From: Eubacterium sp.
GTDB lineage: Bacteria; Bacillota; Clostridia; Lachnospirales; Lachnospiraceae
Assembly: GCA_017430325.1 (NCBI GenBank)
Contig: JAFRNE010000005.1
Location: forward strand, 62,001 to 126,000
Direction of reading: 5' to 3'
Length of the DNA: 64,000 nucleotides
Shown here: positions 1-8,762 of the stretch, piece after piece
How the letters are laid out: the number at the start of each line of letters is the position of its first letter
How positions within the stretch are numbered: the first letter of the stretch is position 1
Made by a program: the position numbers and the translations under genes
The notes under the pieces: generated by a model
The model's database searches: none
Told to the model about the DNA's origin: nothing
What the model saw: the letters and a program-made list of their open reading frames with translations, nothing else

Positions 1-1
1 T

Positions 2-109
2 TCCATTGCAAGTAACGCCGGTGCTCTCGCAGACCTCTCCAAAGAACGTGAAGCCCTCGAGGCTTCCCTCCAGGAGATGTACGAAGCCTGGGAAACACTT
101 TCCGAATAA
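2..109 (+). CDS. C-terminal end of an ABC-F family ATPase (partial)
   Basis: The window opens inside a rightward gene; 35 codons remain before a TAA stop. The visible protein has small residues, then a charged helix ending in MYEAWETLSE. That matches the C-terminal coiled coil of ABC-F proteins (the Uup/YdiF type), where the tail often ends in a Glu-rich stretch with a conserved Tyr-x-x-Trp. ABC-F ATPases act on ribosomes in the cytosol. No ATPase motif is visible, so the family call rests on the tail alone. A perfect hairpin directly after the stop ends the unit. Confidence 0.5.
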   Translation, partial: SIASNAGALADLSKEREALEASLQEMYEAWETLSE

Positions 110-110
110 C

Positions 111-151
111 AACAAAAGGCATTGAGTTTGACAGCTCAATGCCTTTTGTTT
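111..151. terminator. Bidirectional intrinsic terminator
   Basis: A perfect 16-bp inverted repeat (arms 111-126 and 135-150, loop of 8) is flanked by A-rich and T-rich ends, so it can end transcription both ways. It lies between the rightward ABC-F gene and the leftward HTH-ImmA/IrrE gene, and probably serves both. Confidence 0.85.
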
Positions 152-153
152 AA

Positions 154-1227
154 TTAAGCTACTATTATACTATAATTATGACGAAGTTTTTTGGAAAGGT
201 ACGTTTCAGTGTAAGGTATTTTACCATCCAGCATTAATCTTCCCAAAACGATACCCGGATCCTGATTGATACTTTCTGCGAACTCTCTGATATCGGACTC
301 ATTGTATTTTTCTTTATCATCCGTAAAAGCCCTGTACTTTTCTTCAGGAATAAGGATTCTCTGTGCGAAAAGATCCGCCTCATCTTCTTCATCGTCTTTA
401 TATGTTATACCCATATCGCCATTCAACACATGACCAACTTCATGGAACAGTGTAAACCAGAACGTATCAGCATAATGCCTTCTGGCATTAACCATGACCA
501 TAACCTTACCATCAACCTTCTTTGTTGCCCCATTCACACCGGAGTTTTTAAGATTAGGTAGCACAACCAAAACAACTCCCGCATCCTCAAAAGCCTTCTT
601 CACTTCCGGGAAAAAGCCCTCATGATTTCTTGTCTGTGTCACTGCATAATCAACAGCTTTCTCAAACCGCTTCTTATTGTATTTCGGAGCATCTGTCTTT
701 AGGGCTTTATTAATTGCTATTTGAGTCATGACATTGGCATTTATAATATTTGATCTGGACAGATTCTCCTTATAGCTTCTGTAATTGACAGCAAGATTTC
801 TCTCTTCAAGTACCGTCAACGATGATACTGACAGGAAAGCTCTTACTCTCTCAATCTGTTCATCAACCTTTCTGGAAAGAACCGGAAAATCAAAGTTGTT
901 ACAAAAGTATTTATAATCGATCATCTTAAATACTTCTTTTTCCTTCTTCAGCTCTTCCTGAGAAAGAAAATCAGCCACCTTTTCATCATAAGCCTGTTGC
1001 ATGTGTAGCCAGTATGCAGTAGTTGTCCCTAGTAATCTAGAAAGCTTTGCTGCCATATCAATAGACAGGCTCTGTTCGCCTCTAACCAGAATACTAAGAT
1101 TCTTCGGTGTTGTTCCCAGTCTTTTCGCAAAATCCTCCTGAGTAAGACCACTGTCATCAACAATCTCCTTGATATAGTATCCCGGATGAAACGCTATTTT
1201 ATCATTGTATTCAATATAATTACTCAT
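154..1227 (-). CDS. HigA-type HTH antitoxin fused to an ImmA/IrrE metallopeptidase
   Basis: The protein has 357 residues. An XRE/HigA helix-turn-helix lies at about 10-70, a linker region of about 110-190 follows, and an ImmA/IrrE zinc peptidase domain carries HEVGH at about 262-266 with a downstream acidic DEADLFAQ helix. In this family the HTH binds its own promoter and the partner toxin, and the peptidase can cleave regulators. The start was set at ATG 1227 because GAGG sits about 12 bases upstream. A GTG at 1245 would extend the frame by 6 residues, but that codon overlaps the ribosome site itself. The gene overlaps the toxin stop by 8 bases, which implies translational coupling. The C-terminal Lys/Arg tail has no assigned role. 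Confidence 0.85.
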   Translation of the reverse strand: MSNYIEYNDKIAFHPGYYIKEIVDDSGLTQEDFAKRLGTTPKNLSILVRGEQSLSIDMAAKLSRLLGTTTAYWLHMQQAYDEKVADFLSQEELKKEKEVFKMIDYKYFCNNFDFPVLSRKVDEQIERVRAFLSVSSLTVLEERNLAVNYRSYKENLSRSNIINANVMTQIAINKALKTDAPKYNKKRFEKAVDYAVTQTRNHEGFFPEVKKAFEDAGVVLVVLPNLKNSGVNGATKKVDGKVMVMVNARRHYADTFWFTLFHEVGHVLNGDMGITYKDDEEDEADLFAQRILIPEEKYRAFTDDKEKYNESDIREFAESINQDPGIVLGRLMLDGKIPYTETYLSKKLRHNYSIIVA

Positions 1228-1579
1228 AATGTGGACTAACCTCACTTATCTCTACTATCCTTACAACTGCTGCTATCTCATCAATATTACATGGATCAAA
1301 AGGCTTTTCTTCGTCATCAAGCGGCTGAAGGATGATTCTCCACTTATCCCTTCTTGTTTTAACATCAATAGCAAAATAGCCTTCCAGCTTGCCATTTAGC
1401 TTATGGAATCGAAATGATGGCATCATAATAATATCCTTGATCACTTCCGCTACTTCAATAGCATTTATCCTCGCAAACAGACTAACAGCCATCTTTTTGT
1501 CACCACCAAACAGTTTGGTTGCTTCTTTCAAGTTTGTACATTGCTTTTCTATTCTAGTGTTCGAATACTTTACCCTCAA
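1220..1579 (-). CDS. RelE/HigB-family toxin (type II toxin-antitoxin system)
   Basis: About 119 residues. The core runs from VKYSNTRIEKQC to WRIILQP and VVRIVEISEVSPHYE, the pattern of HigB/RelE-fold 'plasmid maintenance system killer' proteins, which act as ribosome-dependent mRNA endonucleases. The TTG at 1579 is preferred as the start. It has AAGGGA about 7 bases upstream, it begins exactly where family homology begins, and the mapped promoter would start RNA near 1615. The upstream in-frame ATG at 1609 would then be almost leaderless and has no ribosome site. The antitoxin-peptidase gene overlaps its stop. The toxin-first order is typical of higBA. Confidence 0.78.
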   Translation of the reverse strand: MRVKYSNTRIEKQCTNLKEATKLFGGDKKMAVSLFARINAIEVAEVIKDIIMMPSFRFHKLNGKLEGYFAIDVKTRRDKWRIILQPLDDEEKPFDPCNIDEIAAVVRIVEISEVSPHYE

Positions 1580-1600
1580 GCCTTTTCCCTTTTCTTTAAT

Positions 1601-1617
1601 ATTACCCATTAGGTAAT
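1601..1617 (-). promoter_or_regulatory. Operator palindrome at the toxin-antitoxin promoter
   Basis: ATTACC-N5-GGTAAT (arms 1601-1606 and 1612-1617) covers the predicted transcription start just downstream of the -10 box. This is where an HTH antitoxin would autorepress. The palindrome is seen directly; the binding protein is inferred. Confidence 0.55.
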
Positions 1618-1620
1618 TAA

Positions 1621-1648
1621 ATTATAACACTATATATATACATGTCAA
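1621..1648 (-). promoter_or_regulatory. Consensus sigma-A promoter of the toxin-antitoxin operon
   Basis: TTGACA (1643-1648), a 16-base spacer and TATAAT (1621-1626): both hexamers match the consensus exactly. Transcription should start near 1615. That leaves too little leader for the ATG at 1609 and favours the TTG start at 1579. Confidence 0.85.
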
Positions 1649-1676
1649 GCCAACTCATGAAAAAATACACAAATAG

Positions 1677-1721
1677 AAACCAGCTGCACAGTCTTTCTCC
1701 AAGAGAATGTATAGCTGGTTT
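1677..1721 (-). terminator. Possible terminator after the beta-helix gene
   Basis: Outer arms AAACCAGCT / AGCTGGTTT (1677-1685 and 1713-1721) enclose a smaller hairpin. Leftward RNA would continue into a U-rich stretch. It lies between the stop at 1729 and the promoter at 1648. The large loop makes it uncertain. Confidence 0.4.
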
Positions 1722-1728
1722 TATCACA

Positions 1729-3866
1729 TTATTCTTCTACCAGTTCTCCCGGCCAGAGTGAGATGTAAGTACCAGTCAGGTCATTGATGTATTCTTTAAC
1801 TTCATCGTTATTCGGATAGAATTGATACGTTGCAAACGGTTCCTGTATAAGTAGTCTTGTCTGAAGCTGAACATAAGTATTTCCTGAGAATTCCACCTCC
1901 CGATTTACAGGCCGTTCATTCTCTCCGCAAACCTTATGGCAGATGGTGATCAGCGAATACTTGCTAATATAGAGAATATTATTTCTGATAAATATCCCAC
2001 CATTATCGGCTGCACCCATACCATCCTCGATAGCAGAAAGCCAGAAGCTGTTGCCAGAGCCAAATACACTGCTCTGAAGGACGATCTCATATATCAAGCC
2101 CTCGCCACTGTTCATGACCATATTATCCTCAAAGATCATGCTCTCAATATAACTTACCGACTCAGGATTCTCGGACATACTCAGGTCCACCCAATGAAGC
2201 GGAGCCCCACAGTACTCAAACAGATTCCCCGAAAAATACATATCCTTATAAGTAATAGTTTCTGCACTCTCCGTTGTATGATCATGCATCGAAAGAATCA
2301 TCGCCATAGGTCCGCAGTGATGTATATGACAGCCTGTAACAGTCACTTCGCTACCATAGATACCTAACGCACCACCGGCAATAGTCTGCTGATAGATGTC
2401 AGTTATAAGCCCGGTATACTGTTGTGCAAATCCACCACACCAGCCGATATCCAAATTATTATAATTATAACCACAGTTGTCATGCAGGTCCGGAGCCGAA
2501 TTAGACGTACAGCGTGCTGCCATCATTGTAAAATACCTCAGATCAAGATCGGTCATCCTGCTCTCCGGAAGGAGATTAATACAGGTGATGCACTGTGGTA
2601 TAGATACTGTGTCAAATACCTCTGCAGGATTTCCAGCATCGCAACGAAGATACAGCTCGCCCTTCCATGTATTATCGGTATTTGGGAACTGATCATGGTA
2701 TTTTTCAAGATCATACAGATGACAGAAAGTAAGATCTCTCTTCAAGCTTTCTTCAACCATAAAATCCGCCCCATCAACATTAACGTATTTCTTATCGCCG
2801 TCCCAATATGTCAGGATATTATCTGCCCATGATTCTCCTTCATCAAAGACGATTACATTTGGCCTGAGTGTTTCCTTTGTTGCCTTCCATATCTTCTTTC
2901 CGTCCTGATCATAGTAAAGCTCCCAGAATCCCGGATCATTTGCTTCCTGTATGTCACCACGAAGTACAGGCTTTTCACCCTCTCCGTAAGCGCCTATATC
3001 AACGCCGTTTCCGAATTCAAGGTTTTTTGACGCACTGCCAAGATTTGTCTCGTTGTCGATATACCAGGTACCGCCGCGTTCAAATAAAACCGCATCCTCA
3101 GTCGATAACGACTCACTCATAGCACGATAAGGCGTAGCCCATGCGGTTTCCGGAGAACGACCATCATTACTATCATCACCATTATTTGATATGTAATATA
3201 TCTGCCCTGTTACTTCATTTGAGATATCCATAGTTGACGAGTGTATCTTCTCTCTACGCGCATCCGCCATATCAAGATACTCCCGGTCCTCAACAGTCGG
3301 TGTATATGTATAAAGCTCAGGATTAGCTGAAAAATACAGTCTTATCAGTGCCAGCAACGTTTCAGCATAGGTCGGGTCTTTCTCCATATCAAATGAATTA
3401 TCCATTTCATTAACCGCAAAAGGACACTCTCCGCTGTAAGGTGATATGCGTGAACAGTTGTAATAGAACCCGGCCGTTTCAAGTCCACCCCATCCAAAGG
3501 ATCCGTTATACCACTTTTTGTCATTGTCATCCCCATAGAATTCCTGTGTGCAGAATACAGCAGGATTATCATCCCAGGCATGATTTACCGACTGAGCATA
3601 CCACCAGATATCATTGATGTGGGCATAATAATCGCCACCCAAAACCTGCGCAGCAAGAAACAGAGCCGCCATGGCATCAATCTTCTCACGGAACGGTATA
3701 CTGTTCTGATTTTTTCTGTTGTGTCATCAGTAGAATTCTCAGACGTTACATCATCTGTAACGTGACCTGTCACCTCTGTTTTTTTTCCATTACCGGAGTC
3801 TTTCTTACTCCCACAGCCAGTAAGGACCAAGGCCATAGTAAGTAATAAAGCTATCTTTTTTCTCAT
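1729..3866 (-). pseudogene. Right-handed beta-helix lipoprotein, interrupted by a frameshift
   Basis: The first frame starts at ATG 3866 with a very strong site (GGAGGGGG) and encodes a lipoprotein signal ending LVLTGC, then a Ser/Thr/Asp-rich linker. Near 3712, at six A residues, the reading continues only in the -1 frame. From there an uninterrupted coding stretch runs to 1729: an N-terminal region with WWYAQSVNHAWDD, then a YYISNNGDDSNDG entry and rungs typical of pectate-lyase-like parallel beta-helices. Both halves are clearly coding, so one extra A would restore a protein of about 710 residues. It is probably an extracellular polysaccharide-binding or -cleaving lipoprotein; the substrate is unknown. 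The break could be a mutation, phase variation, slippage or an assembly error. Confidence 0.75.
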
Positions 3867-3976
3867 CAGAACCCCCTCCTCGCGGAAAGCTTTTTGTTTT
3901 ATAAACTCCACAAGCGAAAGATTTTTCGTTAGTATTCTAATATTTATATTTAACCATACTATGCTATGTTCAACAA

Positions 3977-3990
3977 TGATAACGATTACA
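3977..3990 (-). promoter_or_regulatory. Candidate LacI/CcpA-family operator
   Basis: TGATAACGATTACA matches 11 of 14 positions of the symmetric LacI-family consensus TGTAAACGTTTACA, including the central CG. It lies about 110 bases upstream of the beta-helix lipoprotein start, in keeping with carbohydrate control of that gene. This is a sequence match only. Confidence 0.35.
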
Positions 3991-4002
3991 AATATGTATT
4001 GA

Positions 4003-4038
4003 AAATGCACCCTCAGCGAATATGCTTTGGGTGCATTT
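4003..4038 (-). terminator. Terminator of the amino-acid binding protein gene
   Basis: Perfect 10-bp arms AAATGCACCC / GGGTGCATTT (4003-4012 and 4029-4038). Leftward RNA ends in UUUUC. It separates the binding-protein gene from the downstream lipoprotein gene. Confidence 0.75.
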
Positions 4039-4108
4039 AATTATTTGATGTATTTTTCAGATTATGCAGAACCGAACAATACCGTTCATACTTGATCTGC
4101 TTGTCTGA

Positions 4109-4975
4109 TTACTGCTTTTCGTTGATAGCCTTTGTAATGAAGTTAGCAGGTGCCTCATCGATTATAACGTAATCAATATTTCCGTTAAGAAGGTCCTGAA
4201 CTGCAAGTGAACCGTTTCTGTAACCGGTTGTTGACATCTTGAAGCCTGCAAATCCCCAGCCCTCATCGCCTTCAACGTAGAACTGACCTGTTGTACCATT
4301 CTGGTAACCGATCTTTGTCTTAGAATCCTTGCTGTTTAAGATTGCCTCAACTGAAGCTGCATCTGTACAGTTATCAAACTCTGTGTTGCTGCTTGGAACG
4401 ATAAGCTTCTGGCTTGCCTTGTAGTAAGAGTTTGTGAAAGTTACATACTCCTCACGCTCCGGCTTGATAGTAAGGCCTGCCATAGCGATATCACACTTAT
4501 GCTGACCTACTGAAAGACAAACTGCATCGAAATCCATATCTGAGATAACAAGCTCAACGCCGAGATAATCAGCGAGTGCCTTAGCGATCTCCATATCGAT
4601 ACCGAAATAGCTGTCACCCTTTACATACTCAAATGGCTCAAATGCTGCATTTGTTGCAACAACAAGCTGATCCTTTGAAGTATCAAGTGCTGCAGACTTA
4701 ACCGGTGAAGGCTCACCATCACCAAAATATTTGTTACAGATCTCATCAAAAGTTCCATCGCTCATGATCTGCTCGATGAAAGCATTTGTCTTCTCGAGGA
4801 GCTCAGGCTGATCCTTGTCGATACCAAAAGCGTATTCCTCTTCTGTAAGCTTAACCTCGATAACCTTTGCAGTTTTCTTCTCCTTCTTGCCGTCCTTCTT
4901 GCCACAAGCTGTAAATGAAGCGACTACCATAAGAACTGCAAGTAAAAGAGCTGCTGTCTTTTTGAAATTCTTCAT
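4109..4975 (-). CDS. Amino-acid ABC transporter substrate-binding lipoprotein, circularly permuted
   Basis: 288 residues. A lipoprotein signal ends in ASFTAC (Cys24) and a Lys-rich linker follows. The order of the binding domain is unusual. Residues 38-87 (KVIEVKLTEEEYAF ... FDEICNKYFG) resemble the stretch that normally closes the C-terminal lobe of PBP2-type amino-acid binding proteins. The usual N-terminal lobe (LVVATNAAFEPFEY, GIDMEIAKAL, CDIAMAGLTI) begins only at 103. The protein then stops at ITKAINEKQ, where the missing end would normally follow. This reads as a circular permutation. The start at ATG 4975 follows GGAAAGGG; an upstream in-frame ATG at 4999 is less likely. The gene is divergent from the permease and ATPase genes and presumably supplies them. 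Confidence 0.85.
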   Translation of the reverse strand: MKNFKKTAALLLAVLMVVASFTACGKKDGKKEKKTAKVIEVKLTEEEYAFGIDKDQPELLEKTNAFIEQIMSDGTFDEICNKYFGDGEPSPVKSAALDTSKDQLVVATNAAFEPFEYVKGDSYFGIDMEIAKALADYLGVELVISDMDFDAVCLSVGQHKCDIAMAGLTIKPEREEYVTFTNSYYKASQKLIVPSSNTEFDNCTDAASVEAILNSKDSKTKIGYQNGTTGQFYVEGDEGWGFAGFKMSTTGYRNGSLAVQDLLNGNIDYVIIDEAPANFITKAINEKQ

Positions 4976-5040
4976 ACCATCTACCCTTTCCGGATGCATT
5001 TTTCTATACGCATCCCCTTTATTTTAAAATCAGTGAAGAT

Positions 5041-5070
5041 ATTATCACCAAATTCTTCAATATGCAACAA
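5041..5070 (-). promoter_or_regulatory. Probable promoter of the binding-protein gene
   Basis: GATAAT (5041-5046) has TTGTTG 18 bases upstream (5065-5070). A TTGCAT 15 bases upstream is an alternative. It fits the divergent layout with the permease promoter. Confidence 0.4.
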
Positions 5071-5108
5071 TATTTCACGTATTTACGTCATTTTCTTAAA
5101 ATTGACAA

Positions 5109-5136
5109 TTGCATTATTTCTTATGTTATGTATAAT
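5109..5136 (+). promoter_or_regulatory. Probable promoter of the permease-ATPase genes
   Basis: TTGCAT (5109-5114), a 16-base spacer and a perfect TATAAT (5131-5136). A TTGACA at 5102-5107 is too far from this -10 box (23 bases) to pair with it. The permease start follows about 70 bases downstream. Confidence 0.55.
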
Positions 5137-5205
5137 GTGTGATATGTGTCATTATGTAGCTATTACAGTTTAGTCCAATCATATAAATATCAAGAGGTAA
5201 GAAAA

Positions 5206-5916
5206 GTGGGAAGTTTCGGACAAAAATTCGATAGTTTCTGGGAAATATTTATTAAATACAAGGGCTATGTCAAGGTTCTCGAAGGCCTTAAAAATACAGC
5301 CATTATTGCTATTACAGGCCTTATCATAGGTCTTTTCATAGGTACGCTTATCGCGATAGTACGTGTTATCCCGAAGTACAAGCTGCTTCCAAGGATACTT
5401 AACGGTTTCTGCTCATTCTATGTATGGCTCTTCAGAGGAACGCCTATGGTTGTGCAGCTGCTTATCTTCTACTACGTACTGCTGCCGCTCATGGAGATAA
5501 ATATGACAGGTGTTCAGGTTGCCTGCATCGTATTTGGACTTAACTCCGGAGCATACATCTCAGAGATCATGCGAAGCGGTATCCAGTCCGTTGATCATGG
5601 TCAGATGGAAGGCGGAAGATCCGTTGGTCTCAGCTTCGCAACAACTATGACCCATATAGTTGTTCCACAGGCCATCAAGAACATCCTTCCGACTCTCGGA
5701 AACGAGTTCATCTCGCTTATCAAGGAAACTTCGGTTGTAAGCTTTGTTGGAGCCACCGACCTCTATGTCGCATTCAACAAGATCGGAACCAATAATTATG
5801 AGTTCATGGTTCCTTATCTTGTAATGGCTCTTATCTATCTTGTGATCGTTATCATTATCAGTTTACTTATAAAGCTTATGGAAAGGAGACTGAAGAAAAG
5901 TGATAGACGTAATTAA
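5206..5916 (+). CDS. Amino-acid ABC transporter permease (HisM/GlnP family)
   Basis: 236 residues from a GTG start with GAGG 8 bases upstream. The frame is open further upstream, but no ribosome site supports an earlier start. It has an N-terminal region ahead of the first helix, about five transmembrane helices, [13 protein letters not shown], and the EAA loop ([27 protein letters not shown]) that contacts the ATPase. It forms the membrane channel of a polar amino-acid importer with the ATPase that overlaps its end and the lipoprotein encoded divergently. Confidence 0.9.
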   Translation: MGSFGQKFDSFWEIFIKYKGYVKVLEGLKNTAIIAITGLIIGLFIGTLIAIVRVIPKYKLLPRILNGFCSFYVWLFRGTPMVVQLLIFYYVLLPLMEINMTGVQVACIVFGLNSGAYISEIMRSGIQSVDHGQMEGGRSVGLSFATTMTHIVVPQAIKNILPTLGNEFISLIKETSVVSFVGATDLYVAFNKIGTNNYEFMVPYLVMALIYLVIVIIISLLIKLMERRLKKSDRRN

Positions 5917-6700
5917 TCTTGAAAAATCCTTCGGGGAGAAAAAGGTCCTGAATGGTATAAATATCACAATAAATAAAGGCGATATCGTTGTTGTTATCGG
6001 TCCGTCAGGCTCCGGCAAGAGTACCTTCCTGCGCTGCCTCAACTGTATGGAAGATCCTACAGGCGGCCAGATCATCTTCAATGGTGTAGATATCGCAGAT
6101 ATGAAGGTTGATATCAATGTTCACCGCCGCAAGATGGGCATGGTGTTCCAGCATTTCAATCTTTTTAACAACAAAACCGTTCTTGAAAATATAACACTCG
6201 CTCCTATCCTTATCAAAACCAAAGAGCTAAAGCGACAGAAGTTTAAAAATATATTTGCAGGCAAGGATAAGAAGGTTCCTATCACAACCAGCAAGAAGCA
6301 GATCAAAGCAGAAGCAAATGAGCAGGCAATGGCACTTCTGAAGCGTATCGGTCTTGATGACAAGGCAGATGTGTATCCATCAACTCTTTCAGGTGGTCAG
6401 AAGCAGCGAGTTGCTATCGTACGTTCCCTTGCAATGAATCCGGATGTTATCCTCTTCGACGAGCCAACCTCAGCTCTCGACCCTGAGATGGTAGGCGAGG
6501 TTCTCGACCTCATGAGAGACCTTGCAAAGGACGGCATGACAATGGTTGTCGTTACTCATGAGATGGGCTTTGCACGCGAGGTTGCAAACCGCGTCATCTT
6601 CATCGATGATGGAAAGATCCTTGAGGAAGCTCCTCCGCAGGAGTTCTTCGCAAATCCAAAGAACCCGCGACTTATCGAGTTCCTTTCAAAGGTTCTATAA
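5900..6700 (+). CDS. Amino-acid ABC transporter ATP-binding protein (GlnQ/HisP family)
   Basis: 266 residues from a GTG start. It has Walker [10 protein letters not shown] (about 34-42), a Q-loop in VFQHFNLF, signature LSGGQKQR, Walker [14 protein letters not shown] and the switch His in VVVTHEM. It energises uptake through the preceding permease, which it overlaps by 17 bases. Compared with the usual 240-residue GlnQ it carries an extra Lys-rich insertion of about 25 residues ([18 protein letters not shown]) before the signature. The gene converges on radA with only 3 bases between the stops, and no clear terminator is seen. Confidence 0.92.
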   Translation: MIDVINLEKSFGEKKVLNGINITINKGDIVVVIGPSGSGKSTFLRCLNCMEDPTGGQIIFNGVDIADMKVDINVHRRKMGMVFQHFNLFNNKTVLENITLAPILIKTKELKRQKFKNIFAGKDKKVPITTSKKQIKAEANEQAMALLKRIGLDDKADVYPSTLSGGQKQRVAIVRSLAMNPDVILFDEPTSALDPEMVGEVLDLMRDLAKDGMTMVVVTHEMGFAREVANRVIFIDDGKILEEAPPQEFFANPKNPRLIEFLSKVL

Positions 6701-6703
6701 ACT

Positions 6704-8062
6704 TTAATTTAGCACACTTAGTGCTTCGTTTACGGAGCTTACAGGTGTAACCTTGATCATAAGCTTCTCCATCGCTTTTTCGGAATAGTTTGAACGTGGG
6801 ATGATGCATTCCTTAAAGCCCATCTTCTCTGCCTCACGGATACGCTGCATGACATTTCTTACGCCGCGGATCTCGCCGGCAAGTCCGATCTCACCGATGA
6901 TACAGGTGCTCTGATCGACCGCCTTATTTCGGAAGCTTCCAGCAATAGCAAGGGCTATTCCAAGATCAGCTGAAGGATCATTCAGCTTGATACCACCTGC
7001 AATATTTACATAGCAGTCTGAACCGGCAAGGTTAAGCCCTGCTCTTCTCTCAAGCACCGCCATAAGCAAGCTTACTCTATTGTAATCAACGCCTACAGCC
7101 GTCCTTCTCGCATTATTAAAGTTTGAACCACAGACAAGGGCCTGTATTTCAAGAAGAATCGCTCTCGTACCTTCTATCGTACTTACAACAACCGAGCCCG
7201 GAACCGAAACCGGTCTTCCGGAAAGGAACATCTGCGAAGGATTTGTAACCTCCTCAAGTCCCTCCTCAGTCATATTAAATACACCGATCTCATTTGTTGA
7301 ACCGAAACGGTTCTTCACAGCTCTCAGAAGCCTGAAGCCTGCATTTCCGTCGCCTTCAAAATAAAGCACGCAGTCCACCATATGCTCCAGCGTCTTCGGT
7401 CCTGCAACGGTACCCTCCTTCGTAACATGTCCAACGATAAATACAGCCACATTCATTCTCTTGGCTATCTGCAGCAGCCTTGTGGTAACCTCTCTGACCT
7501 GAGTTACAGTTCCGGGAGCATTATCAACATCAGATACCGCCATGGTCTGTATCGAGTCAACTATCAATACCTCTGCCTGACAGCTGCTTATGGAATCCTC
7601 TATATCATCAAGACTGTTATCACTCACAAGATAAAGCTCGTCTGAAACCGCACCGAGTCTCTCTCCTCGCATCTTGATCTGCGATGCAGATTCCTCGCCC
7701 GAAACATAGAGGACCTTAACATGTCTGTCGGACAGCTTCTTGCACATCTGAAGAAGAAGGGTTGATTTTCCTATACCCGGATCACCACCCACAAGTATAA
7801 GAGAGCCCTTCACTATTCCTCCGCCAAGCACTCTGTCAAGCTCGCTGATCTCAGTTGAAACACGTATTTCCTCTGAGACCGTAACCTTGGATATGCTTGT
7901 AGGTGCAGGTTTGTCACCATGATTTATCACTTTACCCTTCTGCACCTTAACCTTCTCCTCCGAAAAGGTATTCCAGGCCTTGCAGGACGGACACTGGCCC
8001 ATCCACTTTGAAGCCTCAAAGCCGCATTCAGTACAGAAAAATACCTGTTTTTCTTTCGCCAT
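6704..8062 (-). CDS. radA: DNA repair protein RadA
   Basis: 452 residues, full length. It has an N-terminal zinc finger (CTECGFEASKWMGQCPSC), a RecA-like ATPase core with Walker A GGDPGIGKST, the RadA-specific KNRFG motif, and a C-terminal Lon-protease-like domain. RadA is a branch-migration helicase that works with RecA in recombinational repair. Upstream (8063-8205) are no gene, a small perfect hairpin at 8100-8114 and no clear promoter. The strong terminator of the previous gene lies beyond, so radA is probably transcribed on its own. Confidence 0.95.
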   Translation of the reverse strand: MAKEKQVFFCTECGFEASKWMGQCPSCKAWNTFSEEKVKVQKGKVINHGDKPAPTSISKVTVSEEIRVSTEISELDRVLGGGIVKGSLILVGGDPGIGKSTLLLQMCKKLSDRHVKVLYVSGEESASQIKMRGERLGAVSDELYLVSDNSLDDIEDSISSCQAEVLIVDSIQTMAVSDVDNAPGTVTQVREVTTRLLQIAKRMNVAVFIVGHVTKEGTVAGPKTLEHMVDCVLYFEGDGNAGFRLLRAVKNRFGSTNEIGVFNMTEEGLEEVTNPSQMFLSGRPVSVPGSVVVSTIEGTRAILLEIQALVCGSNFNNARRTAVGVDYNRVSLLMAVLERRAGLNLAGSDCYVNIAGGIKLNDPSADLGIALAIAGSFRNKAVDQSTCIIGEIGLAGEIRGVRNVMQRIREAEKMGFKECIIPRSNYSEKAMEKLMIKVTPVSSVNEALSVLN

Positions 8063-8205
8063 TTATACTTCTCCAATCCTCCCGATACTACTGCGTAAAT
8101 GCGACTCCGTCGCACAATACCTCGCCTGGCGGCTCCGTGTCGGACATTCGCCAAATATCTATGTTTGTATAAATGCAACACAGATTCTTGGCTCATTGTC
8201 TACGC

Positions 8206-8237
8206 AAAAAACGGGATGATATATACATATCATCCCG
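8206..8237 (-). terminator. Intrinsic terminator
   Basis: Perfect 11-bp arms CGGGATGATAT / ATATCATCCCG (8212-8222 and 8227-8237) are followed on the leftward strand by TTTTTT. It ends the small gene at 8246-8659. Confidence 0.9.
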
Positions 8238-8245
8238 ATCAGATC

Positions 8246-8659
8246 TTACTGCTTCTCGATCACTACATCAACGTGGTCATTTTCTTCAAGCTCAACACTT
8301 ATTGAAAGCTTACCACCGAGATTGGTCTTCATCTTGCCAACATATACTTCATTTACATGAACCTTGTATTCCTTCTCCGGCTCAAGTTCAACTGTAACCT
8401 GTGCATTCTTGTCGCCCTCAACCGAGAACATTACTGTTTTATCATTTGCTCTGAAGTCATGTACTGCAGTACCAGGAACCGATTCATAAACGAAAGCTCC
8501 GTTTCTCTCGAGCTTAGTGATCTCATTAAAAGTTTTTATCTTATAGCTGTCACCATTATATTTAAAGCCATCCTGCTTAGTCTTCTCCGTCAGAAGATAG
8601 TTACCGAAGCTAATCGCTCCATTTTCTTCTTCTCTGATAAGTTCTGCTATAACTGCCAC
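8246..8659 (-). CDS. Conserved small protein, endosialidase-like beta-rich domain (function unknown)
   Basis: 137 residues from a GTG start with GGGAGG about 10 bases upstream. The sequence has no signal peptide or membrane segment. The first half (ELIREEENGAISFGNYLL) suits a small cytosolic protein; the second half is beta-rich and Glu/Lys-rich (VTVELEPEKEYKVHVNEVYVGKM). Similar short proteins in Lachnospiraceae are often labelled 'endosialidase', but no catalytic motif is visible here, so I do not assign an activity. It has its own terminator. It follows clpC after about 100 AT-rich bases that may hold a promoter. Confidence 0.6.
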   Translation of the reverse strand: MAVIAELIREEENGAISFGNYLLTEKTKQDGFKYNGDSYKIKTFNEITKLERNGAFVYESVPGTAVHDFRANDKTVMFSVEGDKNAQVTVELEPEKEYKVHVNEVYVGKMKTNLGGKLSISVELEENDHVDVVIEKQ

Positions 8660-8762
8660 ATCCGTGTCCTCCCTTGAGTATTTCTTGTAACTTGATTATA
8701 GTATAATTCTTTTCAATTTTCCACAAGAATTATAATAATAAAATATCCTTAATAATTTGATA

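Noticed and set aside
7927..8196. Basic 89-residue reading frame opposite and beyond radA.
   Set aside because: It mostly overlaps radA in another frame, and its composition is Arg-rich as expected for a shadow.
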